Assembly (NCBI GenBank): GCA_027943335.1
Contig: BSBK01014738.1
Coordinates: forward strand, 1 to 64,000
DNA length: 64,000 nucleotides
Direction of reading: 5' to 3'
From: Chamaecyparis obtusa
Lineage: Eukaryota > Streptophyta > Pinopsida > Cupressales > Cupressaceae
Positions 37,202 through 48,828 of this stretch are shown one piece after another. A program made the position numbers and the translations under genes. The notes beneath the pieces are model-generated. The model had not been told where the DNA came from, did no database searches, and saw nothing but the letters and a program-made list of their open reading frames with translations. Position 1 is the first letter of the stretch, and each line of letters begins with the position of its first letter.

Positions 37202-38061
37202 TGATGAAGGGTGCTCCCCTTAATACCACAAACACATAACAGAAATAGAGAAACAACAACAGTAATATGCAAGAACAGAAAATTGGCTTCTTATTATCTC
37301 CACAAATGTGGAATTACAAACTTTCAGAATTACAATATGCAAAGCCACATGGGCATTCCCTTACAATATTCTATAGGACAAAGCCTCGAATCAATACCCA
37401 GATCTACTACCCAGAACTATTCTGAACTGCCTAAGACAACAATACAGCCTTCCTTATATAGGCAATTTTCCACCGCCTGGGAAGGTTCCAGAATTTTAGC
37501 CAATAAGGCCGACCAACTTAGAATTATCTTATTTTACATTTTATTACATCATAGTCAGCTCAAGATAACCTTTGAAACCCGAACAGAAATTTTGAAGAAA
37601 AAATATTTTACGCCATTTCAGGTGGTCCAACTTTTGAAGACCATAAGTCATCACCAGTTGACCCGCTCGGCTATTATAACCCCATTTCGGAAATGCCACG
37701 AAGTGCTCTACAGGCTTGACCCACGCAAGCGCCCGTCACCCAAATTTTTGACCTCATCCGGGGCCTCTAAAGCCTTCAAAACTAAGTTCAAAGTTTCTAC
37801 ACCCTGCTGCCAATACTGAAAATCTTCAATATCTTCCAATATACACTTGATCTAGCAATGAAACTTTATTGGCAGACTTATATGACCAAAATGAACCTCC
37901 AAGAAAGAAATAAGATCATTCTGAGCACATACAAAAATTACCAAAAATAGTAACTTTCCATAAATAGCAGCTCTGCACAAAATAGCCCTTATTGAATACA
38001 AAAATAGAAATATTTTTGGGTGATGCAAGATTGCTCTTACACCCAGGATGCTCCTGCATCA
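37202..38061 (-). repeat. 3' LTR of element B
   Basis: This 860-bp LTR reads tgatgaagggtgctcc at its left end and ends gctcctgcatca. The next bases, gacacccgggg, are the reverse complement of the ccccgggtgtc seen before the 3' LTR of A. Confidence 0.96.
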
Positions 38062-38099
38062 GACACCCGGGGTAATTTGAGAAGTGACCCTGTCACGAC

Positions 38100-41000
38100 T
38101 CAGGTGTGCAGAGGAAAACCAAGACGGCTAACCTCCTCCTTTGTCAGCCATGATGAATCTTCAACAGGCCGTCCTTTCCACTTGACCAGATATTCTTCAT
38201 ATGTCCTGTTCCTTGTGCTTCTGCCAACACGACTGTCCAGTATATCCTCGATCTCCTTAGTGTCTAAACTAGTTGCTGGAATACTCCACTGTGCTGCTGT
38301 GATCTCATCTTCAGCACCTCCTTCATGATACTCTGTCAAATCTGAAATGTTAAACACTGGTGAAATATTTAGCTCAGTAGGTAATTCTACCTCATATGCG
38401 TTTCTTGAATCATGCTTCTTCAGTATCTTACATGGCCCAAACTTCTTCATTTTCAGCTTGTTATATGTACCAACTGGAAACCGCTCCTTCAGCAAATGAA
38501 CCATGACTTCATCACCAACCTGAAATTCCTTATACCTCCTTTTCTCATCTGCCTTAGCCTTATACTGTGCATTCATCTTGGTAATATGCTTCCTCACCTC
38601 CTCATGGATGTTCTTCAAGTGTTCTGCAAAATCCTCAGCTTCAGCACTACTTATTTCTCCTTTATCTATCTTTCTCAATTCAGATGCATTTCTTGGACTA
38701 CTTCCATATACAATCTGGAATGGTGATTTACCAGTGCTTCTATTGACAGAATTATTGTATGCAAATTCCGCCTGTGATAAAATTAAATCCCATCCCGTTG
38801 GCTTATCTCCAACCAAACATCTCAGCAAATTTCCCAAGCTCCTATTCACCACCTCTGTCTGTCCATCAGTCTGTGGATGATGTGATGAACTAAACTTCAA
38901 ATCTGTCTTCAACTTCTTCCACAATGTACGCCAGAAATATCCAACAAACTTAGTGTCCCGATCTGAAACTATGGTCTTTGGAAAACCATGAAGTCTCACT
39001 ACTTCTCTGAAAAATAATTCTGCTACATGAACAGCATCATTAGTCTTCTTGCAGGGAATAAAATGTGCCATCTTTGAAAATCTATCAACTACCACAAAAA
39101 TTGAATCGTGTCCCCGCTGTGTCCTCGGTAAACCAAGAACAAAGTCCATGCTGATATCCTCCCAAGGCTTCTCTGGTACGGGTAATGGCTGATACAACCC
39201 TGTATTCTGCTTCACTCCTTTTGCCATCTGACATACTCTGCAACTCTGTACAAACTTCTTCACATCTTGCTGCAACTGTGGCCAATAATAATTCTCACTA
39301 ACCAAACCAAGGGTTTTGTCATGACCAAAATGTCCAGCCAATCCTCCGCTATGCTTCTCCTTGATGAGATTCTCCCTCATAGAACTTCGTGGAATGCACA
39401 ACTGACTCCCTCTGAATAGCATATCATCTTGGATGATGAAATCCAACCATTTTGTCCTGTCTAGAGTAACAGGTTCTGTACAAGCCTTCCAAGCTTCACC
39501 AAAATCAGGATCATCTGGATACAAATTCTTGAGTTCCTTGAACCCAACCACTTCAATCTGCATTTCTGTCAGCAATAGTTGCCTTCTGCTAAGAGCATCT
39601 GCAACCCTATTAGACTTTCCACTCCTGTGTTTCAAAACAAATGTATAACTCTGCAAAAACTCAACCCATTTCAAATGCCTTTGATTCAATTTTCCTTGAC
39701 TATTCAAATATTGCAAAGCTTGATGATCAGTATACAAAACAAACTCCTTAGGAAGTAGATAATGTCTCCACTTCTTTAATGCCTGAACTATAGCATAAAA
39801 TTCCTGATCATAAACAGAATACTTCCTCTTGGCATCATTTAACTTCTCACTGAAATAAGCAATAGGTTTACCTTCTTGGCTCATAACAGCTCCTATTGCA
39901 GTACCACTAGCATCACAATCTACTTGAAACACTTTATTAAAATCCAGAAGTGCTAAAATAGGTTGTTCTGTAACTTTTTGTTTCAACAATTGAAAACTCT
40001 TTTCTGCCCCATTAGTCCACTTAAACTCTTTTCTATCCCCTCTCATTGTTTCAGTCAAGGGTCCACAAATACTGCTAAAATTTCTGATAAACTTTCTGTA
40101 AAAGCTAGCTAGACCATGAAAAGATCTTACCTCAGTAGCACTCCTTGGAGTAGACCATTCAAGGATAACCTGTACCTTCTCTGGGTCCATTTTTAGACCT
40201 TCTGCTGAAACTACAAATCCCAAATACACTAACTCTTTCTTCACAAAACTGCACTTCTTCAAATTAATCAACAATTTCTCTTCTCTCAACTTCTCAAATA
40301 CCACACGAATATGCATCATATGCTCATCCAATGTCTTACTAAAGATCAAAATATCATCTAGGTAAACAATGACAAACTTACCCAGAAATTCTTTCAGAAC
40401 CTCGTTCATGAGCCGCATGAAAGTGCTCGGTGCATTGGTTAGCCCAAAAGGCATGACTAACCACTCATATAGTCCTTCCTTTGTCTTGAATGCAGTCTTC
40501 CATTCATCTCCTTTCTCTGATCCGAATCTGATGATATCCACTCTTCAGTTCTATCTTTGAAAAATATACAGCTCCACTCAAACAGTCCATAATATCATCC
40601 ATTCGTGACAATGGAAACCTATACTTGATCATGATCTTGTTTATTGCCCTAGAATCTGTACACATCCTCCATTCTCCATTCTTCTTTGGTGCTAATACCG
40701 CTGGTACAGCACAGGGACTCAGACTCTCTCGAATCAATCCTTTCTCTAACAGTTTATGCACTTGTCTGTTCAACTCCTCACTTTCTGCAGGTGTCATTCT
40801 GTGTGCTACCTTATTCGGCAAACTCGCTCCTGGGATCAAGTCCATCTGATGACTGATCTTCCTGACTGGTGGTAATCCATCAGGCACGTTATCGGATACA
40901 ATATCCTGAAACTCATTCAACAAATCTGCAACTTCTACAAGAACATCTTCTACTTCCTCTTTACTAGCTTTTGGAATTAAAGCAAAACATACATGCTCAT

Positions 41001-42609
41001 GCCTCATACCATCTAGGAATTTCCTTCCATCAACAAATGTTATTCTTGCATTACCACATACCTTTTCTTCGGTCTCCTTCAATGGCTTTAGCTTATGTCG
41101 CACTCCATCCTTTGTCAGGGAATAGGTATTCGCACGACCATCGTGTACAGCACATCTGTCAAACTGCCACGGTCTACCCAATAACATATGACATGCATCC
41201 ATAGAGATGATATCACATAGTACCTCATCTTGGTACCCGCCGATCTTGAACTTCACTAGGCATTGTTCATTGACCATGACCTTGTGGTCATCCTGTACCC
41301 AGGCAATCCGATATGGATGTGGGTGTTTCTGTCTCTTGAGCTTCAACTTTGTCACCATCTCTTCTGACACTAAATTGTCAGTGCTTCCACTATCAATAAT
41401 CACATCACAACATTTACCTTCACACTTGCACCTGGTGCGAAACAAGCTCCTCCTTTTCTCAGGTTCATTCTCACCGCTCAACAGGACTCTTCTGTTAATC
41501 AACGTTTCTCCTCTTTCAGCATCTTCAGAATTTGATGATCTGGCATCTTCATCTACATGTGCAACTCTGGCCTGGCCTTCATTTCTTCTGTCTGTTCTGC
41601 CTTGGCGCTGAGGACATTCAAATGCCCTATGACCTTCTTCTCCACAGTGAAAACATGTTCCACGGAAGCCTCCTCTTCCAGGTCCTTGTCCTCTTCCTCT
41701 TCCTCTCTGATCTCTATTATTCTGATCCTGGAAGCGATTGGAATTATTTCTACGCTGATTCTGACTGCTACTGGCCTCATCCTTCTTTTTCAGATCTTCA
41801 TTTCGGCCACCATATGACCGTCCACCAGATCGTCCACCGTGACCTCTTCCGTTTTGTCTGCTCTCGAACTTCTTGTTCAGCTTTTCCTCTACTTTTAGGG
41901 CAAATTGGTATGCCTCCTCAATACTGCTCATTCGAACTAGATTCAACTCCTCCTGAATGCTTGGCCTTAACCCATTAAGGTATCGGGCAACTTTCTCCTT
42001 ATCAGCTTCTGCATGGCCTGTTCTGATGAGGAGTCGATAGAACTCCTCTGTATACTCCTGAACAGATCTTCCTGCTTGCTTCAAACTTTGCATTTTCTTT
42101 AGTAGATCAAGCTCATAATCAACAGGAATGAACTGTCGCTTCAATTTATCCACCATCCGATCCCATCTTGTGATTTTATCTTTCCCTCTTTTATTTCACT
42201 CTAATTGAATTTCTTGCCACCAGATCTTCGCATGACCTTTCAATCTGGCCTTCGCAAATTTGACCCTATCAGGATCCTCAACATCTTCGTACTCAAAATA
42301 TTCCTCACATTCATTGATCCAGTCGATCAATTCCTCTGGGTTAAGATTTCCAGAAAATGTAGGAACCTCAATCTTAGGTCTTTTCCCAATCTTGGAAATC
42401 GCCTGAAAAAGTCTTTCTTCCTCCTGGTTCACAATTTTAGCTTCTCCTTCTTGATATTCTTCTTCGGCTTCATCCTCGCTTTCGTCTCTGACATTAAGAT
42501 TCATTCTTCTATGAATCTCTTCTTGTAATGCTCGCACTTGTCTCTGCAGCTCTCTAACCTCAGGTGTTACAACACCAGCTCTTCCGCCACGTTCCCTTCG
42601 TGGAGGCAT
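38100..42609 (-). pseudogene. gag-pol polyprotein of element B, two lesions
   Basis: It starts at ATG 42607-42609 (MPPRRERGG). Gag has a basic Arg/Gly-rich linker and an intact CCHC knuckle CFHCGEEGHRAFEC (41614-41655). Protease DSGSTDN, RT with intact YLDD (40353-40364), RNase H, integrase (SMDFVLGLPRT, SDRDTKF, QTEVVNR, all three acids kept) and a chromodomain with EEYLVKWKGRPVED follow, to the stop at 38100. Lesion 1 is a TGA at 42196-42198 in gag, at the same codon as in A. Lesion 2 is a 1-bp insertion in a T run (+ strand 40512-40514) in RT. A single gag-pol frame without a gag/pol boundary is usual in this plant group. Confidence 0.96.
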
Positions 42610-42696
42610 TTTCGCGATGCGCGCTGAAACCCTAGCCACAGTCCTGGTGCAAAATGCCTCACAGTCGGTGATCTATTTACACACTCAAGAACTCCT

Positions 42697-42708
42697 GCTC
42701 TGATACCA
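42697..42708 (-). other. Primer-binding site of element B
   Basis: Minus strand TGGTATCAGAGC, exact, 2 bp from the LTR at 42711. Confidence 0.95.
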
Positions 42709-42710
42709 CT

Positions 42711-43570
42711 TGATGAAGGGTGCTCCCCTTAATACCACAAACACATAACAGAAATAGAGAAACAACAACAGTAATATGCAAGAACAGAAAATTGGCTTCT
42801 TATTATCTCCACAAATGTGGAATTACAAAGTTTCAGAATTACAATATGCAAAGCCACATGGGCATTCCCTTACAATATTCTGTAGGACAAAGCCTCGAAT
42901 CAATACCCAGATCTACTACCCAGAACTATTCTGAACTGCCTAAGACAACAATACAGCCTTCCTTATATAGGCAATTTTCCACCGCCTGGGAAGGTTCCAG
43001 AATTTTAGCCAATAAGGCCGACCAACTTAGAATTATCTTATTTTACATTTTATTACATCATAGTCGGCTCAAGATAACCTTTGAAACCCGAACAGAAATT
43101 TTGAAGAAAAATTATTTTACGCCATTTCAGGTGGTCCAACTTCCGAAGACCATAAGTCATCACCAGTTGACCCGCTCGGCTATTATAACCCCATTTCGGA
43201 AATGCCACGAAGTGCTCTACAGGCTTGACCTGTGCAAGCGCCCGTCACCCAAATTTTTGACCTCATCCGGGGCCTCTAAAGCCTTCAAAACTGAGTTCAA
43301 AGTTTTTGCACCCTGCTGCCAATACCGAAAATCTTCAATATCTTCCAATATACACTTGATCTAGCAATGAAACTTTACTGGCATACTTATATGACCAAAA
43401 TGAACCTCCAAGAAAGAAATAAGATCATTCTGAGCACATACGAAAATTACCAAAAATAGTAACTTTCCATAAATAGCAGCTCTGCACAAAATAGCCCTTA
43501 TTGAATACAAAAATAAAAATATTTTTGGGTGATGCAAGATTGCTCTTACACCCACGATGCTCCTGCATCA
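42711..43570 (-). repeat. 5' LTR of element B
   Basis: This 860-bp LTR is the partner of 37202-38061, with an outer end TGATGCAGGAGCATC on the element strand. Confidence 0.96.
42963..42970 (-). promoter_or_regulatory. TATA-like box in 5' LTR of B
   Basis: Minus strand CTATATAA, at the position equivalent to 816-823 in A. Confidence 0.6.
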
Positions 43571-45318
43571 TCCAATTAGTCTACTCTTCTTTTTAGATGC
43601 ACTACAACCCACAGGGAGATCATCATCATCCTCAACTAAGTTAAATTGAGAGTTACTTAAATGAGTGATATCCTTATCAAAGTCACCATTAATACGGGAT
43701 CCAGAGGAAGCCTGGATCTGCATATTAGTAGGATTCCTATTGGCATATATAACTTCTATAAAAAAATTATCATCCAATTCATTAAGCACAGATATGGGAG
43801 GGCTGGTGGTGTTATCATCAGAAGGGGGCCCTGCAACAAGATTAGGGTACACAGACTTGCTAATCTTGGTTGCAGGGACCTTGCTCATGGTAACATCACC
43901 AGTCTGACCATTATGATTTTCCTGGTGTAGATTAATTGAATTAGGAGCATCCTCGATCATAAGAGTAGGTTGTTCTATAAATTTGAGATTAGTAGATTTG
44001 GAAGGTGCATCTTCAATCAACAAGGTAGGGGAAGCCAAAGCCAAAAAGGGATTGGATTTATGGTTAACATCACGAATTTGTTACAGGGCAAGCTGCTGGG
44101 CATTTTTCTACCTAGGTTTTTTGTTCTTAACAGTTTGAAATCCATCACTATCAGGAAGATTGGCAATATGAACTAGAGCAATAGGGGAATTGAATGGTCT
44201 AGGGGGGGCTGATCAGGGTTAAAGGTGGATTTATTCCCAGAGGTAAGATTCTCAATATAATTGGCAGAATGATCATCCAAAAGTTTGTTAGGGTTATGGT
44301 TTGAAGTATTCAAAACATGAATGGAAGGATTAGGTCTCATGTTCTCTGTAGTAGGCATTTCCACATTACCTTCCCTAGAAATTGGGTGAGGTTTCTTCTT
44401 ATTTATAATAGGGCAATTCTTTCTAAGGTGGCCTTCCTTCTTACAGAGGAAGCACACATTTAATCCTCCCAGGATCTCCACCGAGCAAGAGAAGCTATCT
44501 CCATTAATTTTGAGGGTAATTTTTTGCAGGATATCGACACCAGGTTTAATCGAGACAAGAATCCTGGCATCGAGATTAGAGACAAGCCTGGACGTCTCAT
44601 CAATATGGATAATGCTCCCAAAAGGAGCAATAAGTCAAGGGAGGAATTTAAAAAGGAAAGGAGGGACATCCTTGAGAATGATCCATCTCAGAGAGGATAA
44701 GGCAAGCACCTCTTCGCAGACAACCTCATGAGACCAGGCGAGTGCCTCGAAAGACATCTTCCCAATCATCCAATACTGCCTTTTTAGGGCTTCTACCTGG
44801 GATTCATGGTTATTAAAGAAAATAACAAACAAACCCTTTTGGATCTGGCGATAGAAGGAGATCTTGAAACCTAATTTTAGATTCCACAGATTGTGGAACC
44901 AATCATCAAGAAATTTCCTGGGAGGGCACTTCTCTAAATCCACTCAAGCAAAGAAAATAGCAGTATCACACAGCCGAGACTTTTCTAGGGCTATTTCCTT
45001 CATCATGTCATCATTTGGAGAAATGACAAATTCATTCAGGGCAAAGGAAGAACACTTACCTTCTTCGCTTGATCTTTTTCCTCTAACCACCTAAAGAAAC
45101 CGTGCATCAGAGGAGACTCCATTGTTAGTAGGAGCCACAGTTTTCATGAAGGATTTCTTATGAGGTGGGGTAGCAATTGCAGGTGGAGGATCAAAAGTTT
45201 TAGGGGGTGGGGTAGCAGCTGGAGTTGCAGAAGGAGGATTAACCGTATCAAGAGAAGGAATAACCATTTTCGCAGGGTTAGGGGGATTAATACATCTACC
45301 ATCAGATCCCGTCTCCAT
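43571..45318 (-). pseudogene. LINE ORF1 (gag-like), main part
   Basis: The ATG is at 45316-45318 (METGSDGR). A Pro/Thr-rich N-terminus is followed by a plant LINE ORF1 domain of DUF4283 type (~44640-44950; FLDDWFHNLWNL, then VCEEVLALSSLRWI), and a CCHC knuckle CFLCKKEGHLRKNC at 44413-44454. An acidic, Ser/Asn-rich tail follows. The frame has stops near 45090, 44634 and around 44090-44120, and a frameshift near 44170-44200. Element B lies just before its end: the last ~24 codons are at 37125-37201, finishing in a TGA that overlaps the ORF2 ATG. ORF1 proteins bind the LINE RNA. Confidence 0.88.
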
Positions 45319-45492
45319 ATTACGAGCACAGTACAGAAGTAAATGCAAAAATGAAGAAAAAATTAAAGAAGCTCAAAGGAGAGAGAGGCAAACTGCGTGG
45401 AGGAGCGGATCTCCTCCACAATGCAGATGCACGGAGTCACCATGTCTCTAATAGTCACATCCAATGGTGGGATTCAAATTCCACTATATTAA

Positions 45493-46534
45493 AATTTGTT
45501 TTTAAAAAAGAGTCTAATATACTCAAAACATATAAATATGTTAAGATCTTTAATCAAACTCTAGACATTGACTAAGAAAAACTAAAACTAAGACAATATA
45601 TCACAAAGAAAGTAATATTATTTGCTCTCTACCCTTATTAGTACTTGCCCATAGGCTAAGCAAATACTATTGCATCCATTTTTGGATTTCTTCTATTAAC
45701 TATTGATAAAATGATTGGCTAAAACATTTAAGGTATTATAACCCTATTTTTTAGGCATGAATAGATTTTATTGAAGTTTTTTAGAATTTATAAGAGTTTT
45801 TTAGGATTTGTTTTTTAAAAATTATTTTGCTAAGTTTTCATGAAGTTTTTTTAATTTTTTATTAATATATTTTTAAATTAAAATTTATGTTATTTGAATT
45901 TATTCTAGTTTATACTATTAATTATGTGATTTTATTTTCTTATAGTTTTTATTTTTTCTTTACAAAATATTAATATTTAAATTAAATTATATTAACTTAA
46001 TATTTAATATTAGTATAATAGTTTTATTTTTAAAAACTTTATAAATTTAGTTCAAAATATCAATTTATTTAAATTTATTTATTTATAATAATTTTAATGA
46101 AAATTACTCATTATTATAATTAAAATTATATAAATTTATATTAAATAGAATTATATTTAATAAAATATAATAAATTTATTAAAATTTTAATTATTTTTCA
46201 CAATATAATTATAATTGATGAGGCAACTACTAGCCACTACATGGCACTTGTTGTAATATTACTATTAAAATAAAAAAGACAGCATAAAATAAGATAATAA
46301 CATATTTTTACATTTTAATAACTGAAAGAAGCATAAGGAACCCTTATAAAATATACTTTTATTTCAATTAATACAACCATTTTAAATGATAATTTCTACT
46401 ACAAATAATATTGTGAAGAAACAGTTAATAGGTTTCATTGGTTCAAAAACAAGTTACATACAAAATAATAATGGTTGACACAGATAACTAAATACGAACC
46501 CGAAAAGCCTAGAAAAATGTCATCTCAGAAAATC
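45493..46534. other. AT-rich DNA right of the LINE and 3' flank of the gene relic
   Basis: Very AT-rich with no open frame of note. From ~46260 it resembles 51360-51690, so the 3' flank was part of the duplication that made the two gene copies. Confidence 0.55.
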
Positions 46535-47335
46535 TTAAAGACATGGAAACAAGGTTAATGGCATTGTTAGACAGTTCCTCATATTGAACATAAACCGGTA
46601 AACTTCTGGCGATACATTCGGCTCTGTATCTATAGAAATTATATGCCTCAGACGGTCCTCTCTATCCACTATTTTTCCAATATAAGCGCCCCCGACACAA
46701 ATCACTGTAGCAGGAAATGAGTATGGCAATATAACTGTATTATGTTCTGTTCGCCTCCGCAAGTCAGGCTCATCAAAGTCATTGAAAATCAACGCATCTG
46801 TATATGCTGGGAGACCAATTGGTTTACTTTTACGAACCATTATTATTCTGCCATTGTACATAACAATTCCCGAGGTCTGGTGCTTTATACCTTGCCTCCC
46901 CAAAGTGTTAAGCAACCCGTCTTCATTCAAATCATAAGCACCCACATCTGCCCCATTTTTAGAAAAGTAGATTTTTTTGGTTCAGCACAAAAAAGCTTGG
47001 AAAAGAGCGAATTGTCAGCCTTCCCTTCACTCTTTCAGCCAAGTGAACATCTCTGTTTTCCCATCTCCGTTCTGCAGATCTATAAATCAAAGCAGGAAAT
47101 TTATCCCCTACCTGAAGATAAAGACATCCCATTATAACAATTACCTGGTAAGTCGTTTCCTTTGAATCAAGCATGAGATGGATACCCACATCAGCATCGC
47201 ATCATCTTCATCTTCTGGACAACGGAATTCCATAGTCAATCAGCTCGAAGGGTTCCATTTCTCTTTCAGCCATTAGCCAAGAGGCTCCCATCTCCAGCTC
47301 TGAGAATCCATTTGTAGTCACTGCATCTTATTATA
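46535..47335 (-). pseudogene. F-box/kelch-like protein C-terminal region, copy 1
   Basis: Two minus-strand frames (46959-47189 and 46535-46945) join into one protein across a frameshift in the A run of + strand 46969-46976. The text has the pattern of plant F-box-associated or kelch domains: YQVIVIMGCLYLQ, a Ser-x-x-x-x-W turn, YFSKNGADVGAYDLNEDG, then IVMYNGRIIMV. No F-box was found upstream, where the frame breaks at ~47200-47335. The family call is by pattern only. A second copy lies at 51690-57735. The frameshift and missing N-terminus suggest a pseudogene, though an unseen 5' exon cannot be excluded. Confidence 0.45.
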
Positions 47336-48609
47336 GATATAAAACAAAAACAAAAACTCTCAGTCCGAGAAGCTAAAAATTATCCAAATTGCTAAACCTC
47401 AAACCCTAATACTCTGTAGATCAACACAAACATTTATAAATAATGGCAAATCCATCCTATATTTTAGGATTGTAGAGTTTCCTAAGGCTTTGTACAAGAT
47501 CAATCTACACATTCATAAATAACAACAACTTCATCCTTTTTTTTTTTTTGAAGGACTGTAGAGTTTCCCAGGGCTTAGCCACACGGGTTGCGAATCTGGT
47601 AGAAAATTTGTGTAGCGAATGCTCATCCTTGTCTAAAGATCCCTCCTGAAAATTAAGTGCACAACTTTCAAGATCATAATGAAATCGCCCAGATTTGGTA
47701 TGAATATTATAATATATACTCTTTCTGTTACTCTTTCTGAGCCTCTTCAAAAAGACCTTCAGTTTATTTTTCTCGGAGGACTAATTTACAACCACTTCAT
47801 TTGCGATCGAATAAGACAGATCTCTTCCTCTTCACACAAATCCTTTCAGCTTCTCATCCGAGAATGGAAATTCACAAAATTCATGACAACGCCAGCAGAG
47901 AAGATTCCTGATAAAAATTTTGTCAACAAACGGAGAATCATTGTCCCAATCCACAATAAATACACCCTTCATTAAGGGTCTTTCATCGTATTCATTCTCG
48001 GAAGAAGCTGATTGCTATCATTGTTTTTAACTATTTTATTTACCCTATGTTACTCTGCTTAGTTTCACCAGATAACTCTGCAGACAACCTTCCTATTCGA
48101 TGTTGCAAATCAATCATGGGATCACCATCAAGTTTGTCTTTAGCATTCTTCTTTGAACAAACCAATTTCAACTCGAGCCTGTACAAAGTACAAGCATCAC
48201 ACTCATTCATTTCACATTCATAAATATGTCATTCAAAATGCGTAGGTTGTTGGGGATCCATTTAGTAGGATATCTTAAGTCCACCTGAATCCTTCATTAC
48301 TTGCTTCCATGACTCATGCCAAGTACGGCCACCATAATGAGATAATGATCACTGGTCGGAATTTCCACTTTCAAAGGCCCTCCGAGGTTTATCAGAAAAG
48401 AGCCACTCCCAAATTAATTCACCTAAAGTATGTTTATGTCAAAATGGTCTGAAAAATAAACAATAATACAAATAAAAAATTTAGATATGACATAATACTT
48501 TTAAATATGGTAAACCAGAAATATTCAACAATAAACATGCACTGCAAAAATAAACGTAGCCTTTGCATTCAATGGAGACTTTGAGGTCACAACACCTTCA
48601 CATTCTGGA
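47336..48609. other. Unassigned DNA upstream of copy 1
   Basis: Holds a short direct repeat: 'acattcataaataa...catcct...gactgtagagtttcc' occurs twice between 47410 and 47575. A minus-strand frame at 47505-47750 (HYDLESCALNF, RVAKPWETLQSF) has an ordinary protein-like make-up but no recognisable domain. It could be an exon of the gene relic. Confidence 0.35.
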
Positions 48610-48828
48610 ATGCGAGCTGCTTTGTCCACAGTTCAATTCCTCCAGGTCGCGAAACAAGAGTTGTTCCAGGTGCACCTTCGTTCAAAGCTAGAGTTTGATG
48701 GAAATTACGACAATAGTCTTGACATCATTTTGTTCATAGGGTTGGCTTGGGACAATCCCAATGAGTGCACTTGGGACCTAAAACTAATAGCTGAAGTGTT
48801 TTATAGCGATAATTCGGATACTTTTTAG
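48610..48828 (+). CDS. Hypothetical small ORF
   Basis: A 72-residue frame from ATG 48610, open upstream to at least ~48550. It includes [20 protein letters not shown] and an acidic C-terminus ([17 protein letters not shown]). No domain, signal peptide or membrane segment is seen. It could be one exon of a lost gene or chance. Confidence 0.25.
   Translation: MRAALSTVQFLQVAKQELFQVHLRSKLEFDGNYDNSLDIILFIGLAWDNPNECTWDLKLIAEVFYSDNSDTF

Larger units (their letters stand above)
37202..43570 (-). mobile_element. Ty3/gypsy chromovirus B, nearly intact, nested in the LINE
   Basis: This is a complete element of 6369 bp with two 860-bp LTRs and the exact target duplication tccaa (37197-37201 and 43571-43575). 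It inserted just before the end of LINE ORF1, since LINE coding continues in frame on both sides. It is the same family as A: gag, protease, RT, RNase H, integrase and chromodomain align throughout. By eye its LTRs differ at about 18 of 860 sites. Only two coding lesions were found. It is the youngest or among the youngest insertions here. Confidence 0.97.
32942..45482 (-). mobile_element. Full-length L1-type LINE, split by element B
   Basis: A non-LTR retrotransposon on the minus strand. It ends in a poly(A) tail (T tract 32942-32954) and is flanked by the exact 10-bp duplication actatattaa (32932-32941 and 45483-45492), as expected of target-primed reverse transcription. Without element B it is ~6.2 kb. 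ORF1 has a gag-like N-terminal domain and a CCHC knuckle. ORF2 has AP-type endonuclease, RT and a C-terminal zinc-finger domain, the plant L1 plan. The full 5' end and both duplications show it is not 5'-truncated. Both ORFs now carry stops. Confidence 0.95.

Noticed and set aside
38412..38726. Plus-strand ORFs across 38020-42528
   Set aside because: They are antisense shadows of the element B polyprotein.
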